Both the position numbers and the translations under genes were made by a program. Under the pieces are notes generated by a model that saw only the letters and a program-made list of their open reading frames with translations, did not search any database and had not been told where the DNA came from. From Verrucomicrobiaceae bacterium (GTDB lineage: Bacteria; Verrucomicrobiota; Verrucomicrobiia; Verrucomicrobiales; Verrucomicrobiaceae), in the NCBI GenBank assembly GCA_947458455.1, contig CANGYJ010000001.1, positions 372,001 to 436,000 on the forward strand: a stretch of 64,000 nt of DNA. The letters run 5' to 3'. This document shows positions 7,860 through 18,083 of the stretch, piece by piece. Position 1 is the stretch's first letter, and each line of letters opens with the position of its first letter.

Positions 7860-9698
7860 TTACTTCTTCCACAGAATCCGCGCCGCCCAGACAGTGTTGT
7901 CGGCCCCGAAGGCGTTATCTGGCTGGATGATGATATTCGGCACCCAAGTCTGCATCCATTCGGCGACGGTGACCCAAGTCTCGTTTTCGCTGACTTCGGT
8001 GATCGCGAAGTTGCCGAGCCTCGCACCGCGCTCGGGGACGAGGATGCTTTCGGTGCGGCGTTTCACGGTGAGTGTCTTTTGATCCACCTCAGCCATGAAG
8101 AGCGGTGCCCGGTGGCGGGCGACGTGGTCGTTGTGAGCGCCTTGGCGGTTATAGACGAGGTAAAGCCGGTCGCGATGCGTGACCCAGTGCTGCTGCGTGT
8201 TGTAGTTCCCCAGCTCGCTGCCGTCGTCGAACTTCCACGGCTGAATGGGGCCGAAATGCAGCCCATCGGCGCTGGTGGCGACGTAGCCGGCGGTGTCGTT
8301 GCGCAGCGTGAGGTAAAACTTGCCCGCACAGCGTGTAAGCGACGGTTCATACACACCGCGTCCGCTTTCGAGCGCCAGCTCGGTGCCGTGTTCGAGGTAT
8401 TTCAGCGTCGTGCCATCAAAGGAGCAGCGCAGCACGGTGGTGCGGTAAAATTTGTCCTTCTCGGCCTTGAAGTAGATAGGCAGCAAAATGTCTCCGTTTT
8501 CGAGATCGAAGCGCTGCACGCAGCCCGCACCGGCGCAGAAGAATTTTGGCTCATCAGGCATCTGCAAAGTCGCCCACGGCATCCAGGAGCGTGCTTGGTC
8601 ATCATAGACGGACCACACGGTCTCACGCTGGCGATCATGGATGACCTTATTGTCGCGGTAGCGGACGTTGTGGCCGATGCCGATGAGCTTGCCGCTCTCC
8701 GCGTGAAATTTCGGCGTGAAGTCCGAAGGGCAGATTTCGATGCCATTCGACTCCTTGCGACGCTCCAAGGTCTGGCTGTGCTCGCGGATGGGACTCCAGG
8801 TGGAGCCGAGATCGTCGCTGCGGGTGTCGTTGAGTGCGTAAAAGATGTCGCTGCCGCTGAGGAGCAGTTTTTGCATCGTCAGCACCACGCTCGGCGTCAT
8901 GCCGGGGATCGCACCGGCTCGCGGATGCACCCAGCAGGTCTTGCCGTCGTAGCCTTTCGTCACGCTGGTGAGTTTGACCTCAAAAGGCAGCCCCGTAGGC
9001 GGTGGTGGCACGAGTTGAAGATGCTCGCGAAGCTCCGGCACCTCGCGTTCGAGCCCTTCGGCGACGAGTCGCGCCATCATGCGGGCGCCTTCGCGGGAAA
9101 AGTGCGACTTGTCCTTCTCGCTGGGTCCATAGAGCAGGCAGAACTTCTCCCCCATCTGCTGAAACAGCGCAAAGCTGGCCCGATGCAGGTCGATGACCGG
9201 CATCTGCATTTCTTTGCCCACCGCCTGCGCCGCCTCGACATAAGGCGTGAGGATCGTCGTCATCTTGCCATCCACATAGATCCGCCGCGCCACGGAAGTC
9301 ACCAGCACAGGCTTCCCACCGCTCGCTCTCACCTCGCGGATGAAGGTTTTCAAATTGCCGCGGTAGGTCGTCGCCGGATCGGTGAAGCGTTTCGGGTCCG
9401 CCGTCTTCTGATCGTTGTGCCCGAACTGGATCAGCACCCACTGCCCCTTTTCTTTGAGCACCCGATCCCACAATCCGAGGTCACGGAAGCTCTTCGTGCT
9501 CGCCCCCGAGCGAGCGTGATTCACCACCGTCGCCTTCGGCAAAAACTCGCCCAACATCTGCCCCCAGCCCGCCAGATCCGGCCGATCCTTCGGCGGATTC
9601 AAAACACTCGCGACGGTCGAATCGCCCGCCAGGACGACTTTGAGCGGCTCAGCGTGAAGCGTGGTGATGAGAAGCGATGCGAGAAGGAGGTGGCGCAT
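7860..9698 (-). CDS. Rhamnogalacturonan acetylesterase-like SGNH hydrolase fused to a sialidase-like propeller domain
   Basis: A 612-residue exported protein with signal peptide 1-16 (MRHLLLASLLITTLHA). Residues about 17-225 are an SGNH esterase: GDS with nucleophile Ser27, a Gly block near ARSGAS, GHND near residue 93 and DKSHF near 197-201 supplying the catalytic Asp and His. The order matches the rhamnogalacturonan acetylesterase family, which removes acetyl groups from pectin. From about residue 230 a second domain resembles BNR/sialidase-type beta-propellers (DDLGSTWSPI, TSADGLHFGP, HRDRLYLVYN), of the kind found in putative exo-glycosidases. The fusion suggests de-acetylation and glycan cleavage or binding in one protein. 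The ATG at 9698 is preferred over a TTG nine bases upstream. It is followed by a convergent DUF1501 gene. Confidence 0.82.
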   Translation of the reverse strand: MRHLLLASLLITTLHAEPLKVVLAGDSTVASVLNPPKDRPDLAGWGQMLGEFLPKATVVNHARSGASTKSFRDLGLWDRVLKEKGQWVLIQFGHNDQKTADPKRFTDPATTYRGNLKTFIREVRASGGKPVLVTSVARRIYVDGKMTTILTPYVEAAQAVGKEMQMPVIDLHRASFALFQQMGEKFCLLYGPSEKDKSHFSREGARMMARLVAEGLEREVPELREHLQLVPPPPTGLPFEVKLTSVTKGYDGKTCWVHPRAGAIPGMTPSVVLTMQKLLLSGSDIFYALNDTRSDDLGSTWSPIREHSQTLERRKESNGIEICPSDFTPKFHAESGKLIGIGHNVRYRDNKVIHDRQRETVWSVYDDQARSWMPWATLQMPDEPKFFCAGAGCVQRFDLENGDILLPIYFKAEKDKFYRTTVLRCSFDGTTLKYLEHGTELALESGRGVYEPSLTRCAGKFYLTLRNDTAGYVATSADGLHFGPIQPWKFDDGSELGNYNTQQHWVTHRDRLYLVYNRQGAHNDHVARHRAPLFMAEVDQKTLTVKRRTESILVPERGARLGNFAITEVSENETWVTVAEWMQTWVPNIIIQPDNAFGADNTVWAARILWKK

Positions 9699-9720
9699 CC
9701 GGCTCAAACGTCACCAAACC

Positions 9721-11076
9721 TCAAAACAACTCAGGAATCATCACGCCATCGGTCAGCGGCATGGGGCGGCCGTCGGCGGAGCGGTATTCGATCTCGCGGT
9801 AGTCGTAGCCGAGGGCGGCGTAGATGCTGGCGTGGATGTCGGAGGGGGAGATGGGGCGGTCTTTGGGATAAGCACCGGTGGCATCGCTGCTGCCGATGAC
9901 CTGCCCGCCGCGCACGCCGCCGCCGGCGAGGAGGACGCTGTAGCAGCCGGGCCAGTGATCGCGGCCGGCGTCGTTGTTGATCTTCGGTGTGCGGCCAAAC
10001 TCGCCCATCCAGACAACCAGCGTGCTTTCGAGCAGGCCGCGTTCTTCGAGATCATCGAGCAGCGCGGCGTAGGCCTGCTCCATCGGCGGCACGAGTTTGT
10101 TTTTGAGGCCGTTGAAGTTGTCCTTGTGTGTGTCCCAGGTGATCGACGGGCCGTTCACGGTGGTGACAAAGCTTGTGCCGGCCTCGATGAGGCGACGTGC
10201 AAGCAGGTGCGATTGACCCCAACTGTGCCTGCCGTAGCGTTCGCGCACTTTGTCAGGCTCTTTGCTGAGGTCGAAGGCATCCGCAGCTTTGCCGGTTTGC
10301 AGCATGCTGGCCGCTTGTTCGTTGAAGATGTCGATTTGAGCCGTCTGCGGCGAGGTGATGGGCCGTGCGGCGGCGCTCATGTGATTGAGCAGGTCGAGTC
10401 GCTCCTGAAAACGCGTCGGTGTGAGGCTGGCGTCGAGCGCCATGTTTCGCACGCGGAAGGTGGCGGCGTTTGGATCGTCATCGAGAACGAAGGGATCGTA
10501 GCGTGTGCCGAGACAGCCGCCGAACTGGCCGGGCGTGAGGTACACCTTGCTGTCGCAGTGCGGGAAGGGCGTGATGACATAGGGTGGCACGCCTTTGGAA
10601 AAGCCATCGCGCTGCGCGAGCCAGCCGCAGAGCGTGCCGACGCCTGGGATGTCTGTGGGACTCGGCGTGATGAGCGTGCTGTCCACGCGATACGGCCTGC
10701 CGACGGTGGCCCAGTGCATGCCGCCGTTGTGGCTGCTGTGGCCGTGATGCATGCTGCGGATGAGCGCGAGCTTGTGCATGCGCTTCGCCATCTGCGGCAG
10801 CAATTCGGTGATGTGCGTGCCGGGGACGCTGGTTTTGATCGTTTTGAACTCGCCACGAATCTCCGACGGCGCGTCCGGTTTCGGGTCCCAAAGGTCGATG
10901 TGGCTCGGTGCGCCGCCGTTGAAGATCAAAATGACCGATTTGGCCTTTCCGAGGCCGATTGGCGGTGAACCGAGCGCCCGAAGCTGGCTCAACAAGCCAA
11001 AACCCAGCATGCCCATCCCGCCTGCTTGCAGGATGTTTCGCCGCGAAACGCGCAGTTGGGGCAGGGGAACCTTCAC
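9721..11076 (-). CDS. DUF1501 family protein, exported
   Basis: A 451-residue second DUF1501 protein, 22 bp upstream of the esterase gene and on the same strand, so probably co-transcribed. The N-terminus (VSRRNILQAGGMGMLGFG) is a twin-arginine-like signal. Motifs are FNGGAPSHIDLWDPKP near residue 53, TWDTHKDNF near 315, MGEFGRTPKINNDAGRDHW near 356-374 and LAGGGVRGGQVIG. It is longer and more canonical than the copy at 6498-7796 and only distantly similar to it. The C-terminal region (SDIHASIYAALGYD) is typical of the family. Exact activity unknown; linkage to a pectin-type esterase suggests a role in polysaccharide use. Confidence 0.92.
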   Translation of the reverse strand: MKVPLPQLRVSRRNILQAGGMGMLGFGLLSQLRALGSPPIGLGKAKSVILIFNGGAPSHIDLWDPKPDAPSEIRGEFKTIKTSVPGTHITELLPQMAKRMHKLALIRSMHHGHSSHNGGMHWATVGRPYRVDSTLITPSPTDIPGVGTLCGWLAQRDGFSKGVPPYVITPFPHCDSKVYLTPGQFGGCLGTRYDPFVLDDDPNAATFRVRNMALDASLTPTRFQERLDLLNHMSAAARPITSPQTAQIDIFNEQAASMLQTGKAADAFDLSKEPDKVRERYGRHSWGQSHLLARRLIEAGTSFVTTVNGPSITWDTHKDNFNGLKNKLVPPMEQAYAALLDDLEERGLLESTLVVWMGEFGRTPKINNDAGRDHWPGCYSVLLAGGGVRGGQVIGSSDATGAYPKDRPISPSDIHASIYAALGYDYREIEYRSADGRPMPLTDGVMIPELF

Positions 11077-11185
11077 GGGAGAAACCTACGCGTGAGACGT
11101 GGAGGTTTTGCTCAGGCGTTTTCTGTCTGCCGCAAGATATAGGCCGCTAATCTGTGGTCGCGGCTGTTGCCGCAAAACAACCATT

Positions 11186-11581
11186 CTACTTCTTTAGCCG
11201 CTGCGAATTGGCCTCCAGCCAGGCCGCATAGGCTTTCTCCGTCATCTCGCCTGCCGCGAGTGCCAAGGTGCGGATGGCGGCATCGGCCTCGGCGGCGATA
11301 AGTTGATAACCGTTGAGGGCCAGAAACAGCGCTCCCGTCACAAAACCGATGCGCTTGTTGCCATCGAGGAAAGGGTGATTCTTCACCAGTCCATAAACAT
11401 AGCTGGCTGCGAGGTCGAAGATGACCGGTTCGCCATAGGCAAACAGGTTATTTGGCTTTCCAAGAGCTGAGTCGAGCAATCCTTCATCCCGGATGCCAGA
11501 AATGCCGCCATGCTCGGCGAGCGATTGCTCATGTAAAAGCAGAACCGTGTCCCGCAGCACCCACTGTGGCTCATGCTTCAT
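11186..11581 (-). CDS. doc: Doc-type toxin of the Fic family
   Basis: A 131-residue protein containing HPFLDGNKRIG near residue 67, which matches the Fic/Doc consensus HPFxxGNKR. Doc toxins phosphorylate elongation factor Tu and stop translation. Family features seen are an N-terminal helix with HEQSLAEHGG, the conserved GIRDEGLLDSAL segment and a C-terminal helical tail. It overlaps the upstream antitoxin gene by 4 bp (ATGA), as is usual for toxin-antitoxin operons. The pair is flanked by metabolic genes with no other mobile genes nearby. The core motif is complete, so the toxin is predicted to be active. Confidence 0.9.
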   Translation of the reverse strand: MKHEPQWVLRDTVLLLHEQSLAEHGGISGIRDEGLLDSALGKPNNLFAYGEPVIFDLAASYVYGLVKNHPFLDGNKRIGFVTGALFLALNGYQLIAAEADAAIRTLALAAGEMTEKAYAAWLEANSQRLKK

Positions 11582-11808
11582 TTCGCGAGCTCTCTCAAGG
11601 TGTTGCGATAGCGCTGCATGAGGTCCTGCGCGATGCGCATCTGCTCGCTGACCGCCGCCTTATGCGAGGAAAGCAGCAAGCGTCCGTCTGCGCCATCGGT
11701 GAGCGTTACTTCATCACCTTCATCCGCGTTGAGATGTGCCAGCGCCTCCTTGGGCAGGATGACGCCGACGGAGTTGCCGATTTTGCGGAGCTTGAGTTCG
11801 AGGATCAT
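11578..11808 (-). CDS. AbrB/MazE-type antitoxin
   Basis: A 76-residue protein with an N-terminal swapped-hairpin DNA-binding fold (LELKLRKIGNSVGVILPKEAL), followed by an acidic turn (ADEGDEVTLTDGADG) and a C-terminal helix that would clasp the toxin. It would neutralise the Doc protein encoded next and repress its own promoter. The ATG at 11808 (MILELKL) is chosen over an ATG 21 bases upstream because the family fold starts here. The palindrome at 11828-11839 just upstream is the likely operator. Confidence 0.87.
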   Translation of the reverse strand: MILELKLRKIGNSVGVILPKEALAHLNADEGDEVTLTDGADGRLLLSSHKAAVSEQMRIAQDLMQRYRNTLRELAK

Positions 11809-11827
11809 GCGTGGATTGTAGTCACGC

Positions 11828-11839
11828 ATGTTATAACAT
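11828..11839. promoter_or_regulatory. Palindromic operator candidate of the toxin-antitoxin operon
   Basis: A perfect 12-bp palindrome, atgttataacat, 19 bp upstream of the chosen antitoxin start. AbrB-like antitoxins bind palindromes overlapping their promoter. On the minus strand it contains tataac, a plausible -10 hexamer. No convincing -35 was seen. Confidence 0.55.
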
Positions 11840-11849
11840 CAAGCCGCAA

Positions 11850-11880
11850 GATCGGTCTGATCCATCGGATCAGACCGATC
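11850..11880. terminator. Perfect 14-bp inverted repeat between acs and the toxin-antitoxin operon
   Basis: Arms gatcggtctgatcc (11850-11863) and ggatcagaccgatc (11867-11880) with a 3-nt loop, 15 bp beyond the acs stop codon. It would form a very stable RNA hairpin ending acs transcription, although no run of T follows. Its position just upstream of the antitoxin promoter leaves a second, operator-like role possible. Confidence 0.55.
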
Positions 11881-11895
11881 ACGGGCAAGGCGAAC

Positions 11896-13899
<2,004 letters not shown>

Positions 13900-13973
13900 G
13901 GGTGGGAAAAGGAAACAGCAGGCTAAACGCAGAGCCGCCCCACTGGCAATCACGGAGTGTGGTACTTTCAGCC

Positions 13974-14639
13974 TCAAGCCTTCGCCGTTTTCCTTTTTGT
14001 GGCCCGGCTCCCTTTTCGGGTCGGCTTCTTCCTGCCCTTCAACTCACTCACAATCCCGTCGAGCACGGCGAGGCCATACGAGATCTTTTTGAAGAAGGAC
14101 GGATTGTGCGGCACGAGCACAAACTTCGGGTGCTTGGACCAAAGGGAGCGCAGTTTGTGATCGAGCTTCACCGCCTGCTCCATCGATTCATTTCGGATGG
14201 GATTGCCCCCGTCGATGCCCATGCCGCCCACGGCAGCGCTTTCGAAGAAAATCACCGCGTCATACCGGTTCAGCTCACGCTCCATGGTGCTCTCGATGTC
14301 GTGAAAAAAATGGGGCGGTTCACCCGGCCAGTAGGCCGCTCCATCCATCGTGCCGCGATCACACAACAGGATACGATCCGGGTGCTGCGCCATCACCGCC
14401 TCCTCTAGATGGATCTGCACATGGTAGATAGCTCGCTGAGCGGCGTAGGTCGCACCGGGCTTGGAGATGCGTGGAAATCCGCCACTGAAAACCATCGTCG
14501 CCGCTTCCGGCACCAGCACGACCTGATCGGACATCTCACGCTGGAACAAATCACCTGCCGTTGTCTTGCCTCCGCCCGGCCCTCCGGTCAAAACGATGCG
14601 CAATTGGTTGTTGGAGCGAGCTTTGGAGGAGCGTGACAT
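13974..14639 (-). CDS. P-loop ATPase of the AAA_28/NadR-like type
   Basis: A 221-residue cytoplasmic protein. Residues about 14-28 are a Walker A motif ([11 protein letters not shown]), followed by a kinase-like core with [10 protein letters not shown] and [14 protein letters not shown], where the DRG segment resembles the nucleotide-kinase Walker B/substrate loop. A basic tail ([20 protein letters not shown]) ends the protein. Such proteins are usually annotated only as ATP/GTP-binding; a small-molecule or nucleoside kinase role is possible but not shown. The ATG at 14639 is chosen because the 24 residues upstream of it are not conserved-looking. It lies 74 bp upstream of acs on the same strand. 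Confidence 0.75.
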   Translation of the reverse strand: MSRSSKARSNNQLRIVLTGGPGGGKTTAGDLFQREMSDQVVLVPEAATMVFSGGFPRISKPGATYAAQRAIYHVQIHLEEAVMAQHPDRILLCDRGTMDGAAYWPGEPPHFFHDIESTMERELNRYDAVIFFESAAVGGMGIDGGNPIRNESMEQAVKLDHKLRSLWSKHPKFVLVPHNPSFFKKISYGLAVLDGIVSELKGRKKPTRKGSRATKRKTAKA

Positions 14640-14739
14640 TCGGTACTCTGCCAGTGGGATCGCCAAAGCGTCAAGTCTAGGCATCAAAATACCCAAACGC
14701 TGCATAGCCACGGCCTAGGTGCTTGGTTAGTCTTACCCC

Positions 14740-15159
14740 ATGCGCCACCTCACTCTTCTTCCGCTGCTTTTCATCCCCGCCTGTGCCCTCGTTTCACCCT
14801 CCACCTCCGAGCGTGAACACTACTTCCTCACCGAGGTGAAGCCCGTGCTCCAGCAGCACTGCCTCGCCTGCCACCATGGAACACTCCCACCGCCAGCGCT
14901 GAACCTCACCAGCAAAGCCGCCGCCTTCAAACGCAGTGCCAGCGGACGCGACTACATCCTGCCGGAAGATCCTGATTGCAGCCTGCTCGTCAGCGCGGTG
15001 CAGCGAGGTGGCACGCATCCGAAGATGATGCCGCGCCGCGAGGTCAGTCTCACCGAGGATCAGATCGGCATGCTGCGTGAATGGATCGAAGATGGCGCTT
15101 ACTGGCCGGAGGGCGAGAAAGGCACGCTCAAGGCGGTGCAGGGCATCGAGACGCGATGA
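14740..15159 (+). CDS. Planctomycete-type cytochrome c lipoprotein
   Basis: A 139-residue protein with a lipoprotein-like signal (LLPLLFIPAC, Cys near residue 15 as lipobox) and one haem c site, CLACHHG (CxxCH), near residue 41. The domain shape (KPVLQQHCLACH, then PPALNLTS, then PEDPDCSLLVSAV, HPKMMPR and LREWIEDGAYWP) is that of the cytochrome c domain common in Planctomycetes and Verrucomicrobia, usually fused to DUF1549/DUF1553; here it stands alone. It probably accepts electrons in the periplasm for an unknown partner oxidase or dehydrogenase. Convergent with the ThuA-like gene 16 bp downstream. Confidence 0.85.
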   Translation: MRHLTLLPLLFIPACALVSPSTSEREHYFLTEVKPVLQQHCLACHHGTLPPPALNLTSKAAAFKRSASGRDYILPEDPDCSLLVSAVQRGGTHPKMMPRREVSLTEDQIGMLREWIEDGAYWPEGEKGTLKAVQGIETR

Positions 15160-15175
15160 GCGTCGTCTCAGGCAA

Positions 15176-15958
15176 TTACTTCTGCTTGGCTTCGTAACCC
15201 GGCAGCGGCTTGCCGCTGTCATCGAGCTTGCCGCAGGACCAAAGGAGGCCGCGGGCCACGAGATCGAGGTAGAGCGGATCTTCCATGGTGTGGTTGCCAT
15301 GGCCGAGCGTGGTGCCGAAGACCTTACCTTGACCGTATTCGTTGAGCCAGATGACGTGGTGGTCCTTCTTGGTGTCCTCGCCGTAGGCGGTGGCCAGCGG
15401 CTTGAAATTCTCCCACAGCTTCTCGTTCTTGTAGAGCTCGTCTTTGATATCGAGCCACTCCTTCGGGAAGCCTTTCATCACGGGATGATCTTCGGCCACA
15501 TTGCGCACCTTCAGGTCGCGGTTCTTCTCGTGGCTCATGGAGGTCTGGCCGAGGCATTTGCGCCATTCATCGGTCTTCGCGGCACGATAGCTGTGCGTGG
15601 AGCAGTGCAGCATCACGGCGGGCACACCGTCAAAGTGCGGTTTGGCGATGCCGTTGACGAATTCCACATCGGTCACTGCTCCAAAGCACTCGTTGTGGAT
15701 CACCACATCGTAGCCCTTGGCCCAGTCAGCGTTTTTATAAATGCTCACCTGGTGCGTGCGGTCGTCCTTCACCCGCGATTCCTCATGCACGATGGTGAAT
15801 TCGAGGTTCGCCCGGGCGCTGAGGCCTTCGGCGAGGATCATCTTCTGGTTCGCATAGTCATGGCAGCAGCCTCCGCAGACCATGAGGACCTTCAGTGGCT
15901 TCACCTCCTGGGCGAAAGCGGCGGCGGCGAGAGCGAGAAAGAGGGCGATTTTCTTCAT
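15176..15958 (-). CDS. Exported ThuA-like (glutamine-amidotransferase-fold) protein
   Basis: A 260-residue protein with a clear Sec signal peptide (MKKIALFLALAAAAFAQ). The mature part matches the ThuA-like fold: LKVLMVCGGCCHDY near the start, then DVVIHNECFG, PAVMLHCSTHSYR, EDHPVMKGFPKEW, VIWLNEYGQGKVFGTTLGHGNHTMEDPLYLDLVARGLLW. ThuA-like proteins are linked to trehalose and other sugar use in Rhizobium and are common beside Gfo/Idh/MocA genes in this phylum; their reaction is not well defined. The ATG at 15958 is chosen because it places the signal peptide at the start; the longer frame upstream is non-coding in character. Confidence 0.88.
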   Translation of the reverse strand: MKKIALFLALAAAAFAQEVKPLKVLMVCGGCCHDYANQKMILAEGLSARANLEFTIVHEESRVKDDRTHQVSIYKNADWAKGYDVVIHNECFGAVTDVEFVNGIAKPHFDGVPAVMLHCSTHSYRAAKTDEWRKCLGQTSMSHEKNRDLKVRNVAEDHPVMKGFPKEWLDIKDELYKNEKLWENFKPLATAYGEDTKKDHHVIWLNEYGQGKVFGTTLGHGNHTMEDPLYLDLVARGLLWSCGKLDDSGKPLPGYEAKQK

Positions 15959-16103
15959 AAAGCGGGTGGGAAAGCGAGGAACGGATGTGTGGCAGACCTC
16001 AAACGGCCTGCCAAGCTCGTTTTGATCCTTTTCCGCACCCAAGAGATTCCTCACACATCCCGGCTTGCCTTCACCCGAAAGCGAATCTTTGGGTGCATGG
16101 TTC

Positions 16104-18080
16104 ATGCGCCTCGCCCTCGTCCTTTTCCTGGCCGCCGCCACGCTGCATGCCGCGCCGAAAAAGCGCAGCGTGTCCGCCTACGGCAAGCCGAACGTCCTTT
16201 TCATCCTCGCCGATGACCTGCGCCTCCTTTCGCAGGCGAAAACGCCCAACATGGAGCGTCTCGCCAAGCTGGGCATGCGCTTCACCAATGCGCACTGCAA
16301 TTTCGCTCTGTGCAATCCCTCCCGCACCAGCCTGCTCACCGGCATGCTGCCTTCCTCAAGCGGCGTCTTTGGCAATGAGCAGGACTGGCGGCGCAGCGTG
16401 CAAATCGCGGGTAAACCCACGCTGCCGGAGCATTTCAAGGCCAGCGGCTACCTCACCGCTGCCGCAGGCAAGATTTTCCACGCCAATCACGGCGGCCCAG
16501 AAGGTCGTCTCAGCGGCTGGCATGGCGGAAGGCGCGGCTTTGAACTCGATGCGGCCTGGGATCAGCGCTTCCCGCGTGCTGGGGTGCAGATTCCTGACCT
16601 CCCCGTGCATACCGGGCAGAATTTCAACGGTCTCAACATCTGGCACTGGGACTGGGGCACCATTCCCGTCGAGGATGAAAAGACCGACGATGGCCAGTGC
16701 GTGGCCTTCGCCGCTGATTTCCTCGGCAAAAAGCAGAAGAAGCCCTTCTTCCTCGCCCTCGGCCTCTACCGCCCGCATTCGCCCTGGTATGTGCCGCAGA
16801 AGTATTTCGATCTCTTCCCGCTCGAAAGCATCATGCTGCCTGAGGTGAAGGACAACGATCTCGATGATGTGCCCGAGACGGCCAAAAGCCATCTCAAGGG
16901 CGAAAACGACCACCAGACCCTCCTGAAGGCCAATCAATGGAAAGAAGCCGTTCAGGCCTACCTCGCGAACGTGGCTTTTTGCGATGCCATGCTCGGTCAG
17001 GTGCTCGACGCGGTCGAAAAAGGCCCCAACGCGAAAAACACCATCATCGTCTTCACTTCCGATCACGGCTGGTATTTCGGAGAAAAGCAGATGTGGCACA
17101 AAGGCAAGCTCTGGGAGGAGACCACGCACATCCCGCTCACCATCGTGGCCCCGAACGTGACGAAGCCCGAAACCTCCTCCAACCAGCCTGCTGCTCTCAT
17201 CGACCTCTACCCCACGCTTTGTGATCTCACCGGCGTGAAGGCTCCCGAGCATCTCGATGGCAGCAGCTTGAAGCCGCTGCTCGCTGATCCCGCTGCCACG
17301 CGTGAAAAGCCAGCCATCACCATCAGCGGCGGTGGCAAAAATGCCTCCTACGCCGCCCGCGATGCCCGCTGGCGCTACATTCGCTATGCCGATGGCAGTG
17401 AGGAGCTTTACGATCATGACGCCGATCCCCATGAGTGGACGAATCTCGCCACCGCTCCGGAGCATGCCGCTATCAAAACGAGCCTCGCGGCACATTTCCC
17501 CACCGAGTTCAAATCCGCGCAGCGTCCCCTGGCCGAGGTGGTGCCAGCAGCGAGTCCTGCTGGCTCCGTCGATCTCGCTTTGAAACCCGGTGATGAGGTC
17601 TCCGCTGCAGATTCGCCGAAGATTCAAGGCCGCGGCATCTACCTGAATGCTGCCTTTGACTACAATCCCGAGATCGATGGCGATAGCACCCTCATCACCC
17701 ACGGTGATGCGAAACTCGGCTATGCCCTCCACCTCGTCGCCAGCCGTCCCACGCTCACCATCTTCGTCGATGGGAAGGCTACCTCCATCGCCGCCGATAC
17801 ACTCGAAGCGGGCCCGACAAACGTCCGCGCCCTCCTTTCAACTAGCGGCTTCATGTCCATCGCCGTGCCCGGCCAGAGTGAGGTGCTCGATCTCACGCCT
17901 TTCCCCGTCGGCTTTGCCACCGAGCCCGCCAAAGGCATCACCGTCGGGCAGAGCTTCGGCCCGCTGAGTGCAAAAGACTACCCGAACAGCACCCCCTTCG
18001 ATGGCAACATCCGCCGCCTGAACATCACCCTCATGCCGCCCAGCGAGGTCATCGCCAAGCCACTGCCCGCCGGGCAGTGA
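16104..18080 (+). CDS. Exported sulfatase with C-terminal accessory domain
   Basis: A 658-residue arylsulfatase-superfamily enzyme, close in layout to iduronate-2-sulfatases. Signal peptide MRLALVLFLAAATLHAA. The first metal-binding strand is NVLFILADDLR. C70-N-P-S-R74 is the sulfatase signature whose Cys is converted to formylglycine, and TSDHGWYFGEK supplies the second metal Asp/His pair. It would remove sulfate esters from sulfated polysaccharide. After about residue 480 an extra region of some 170 residues, with beta-rich segments, resembles a concanavalin/LamG-like domain and may bind glycan. The activating enzyme is not certain to be in the window; a SUMF1-domain protein lies at 55036-56073. 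It converges on the next gene with 3 bp between stops. Confidence 0.92.
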   Translation: MRLALVLFLAAATLHAAPKKRSVSAYGKPNVLFILADDLRLLSQAKTPNMERLAKLGMRFTNAHCNFALCNPSRTSLLTGMLPSSSGVFGNEQDWRRSVQIAGKPTLPEHFKASGYLTAAAGKIFHANHGGPEGRLSGWHGGRRGFELDAAWDQRFPRAGVQIPDLPVHTGQNFNGLNIWHWDWGTIPVEDEKTDDGQCVAFAADFLGKKQKKPFFLALGLYRPHSPWYVPQKYFDLFPLESIMLPEVKDNDLDDVPETAKSHLKGENDHQTLLKANQWKEAVQAYLANVAFCDAMLGQVLDAVEKGPNAKNTIIVFTSDHGWYFGEKQMWHKGKLWEETTHIPLTIVAPNVTKPETSSNQPAALIDLYPTLCDLTGVKAPEHLDGSSLKPLLADPAATREKPAITISGGGKNASYAARDARWRYIRYADGSEELYDHDADPHEWTNLATAPEHAAIKTSLAAHFPTEFKSAQRPLAEVVPAASPAGSVDLALKPGDEVSAADSPKIQGRGIYLNAAFDYNPEIDGDSTLITHGDAKLGYALHLVASRPTLTIFVDGKATSIAADTLEAGPTNVRALLSTSGFMSIAVPGQSEVLDLTPFPVGFATEPAKGITVGQSFGPLSAKDYPNSTPFDGNIRRLNITLMPPSEVIAKPLPAGQ

Positions 18081-18083
18081 TGT

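Noticed and set aside
7803..9899. A 698-codon plus-strand frame opposite the acetylesterase-like gene
   Set aside because: Shadow frame of the minus-strand gene; composition is typical of antisense GC-rich DNA and it ends inside the DUF1501 gene.
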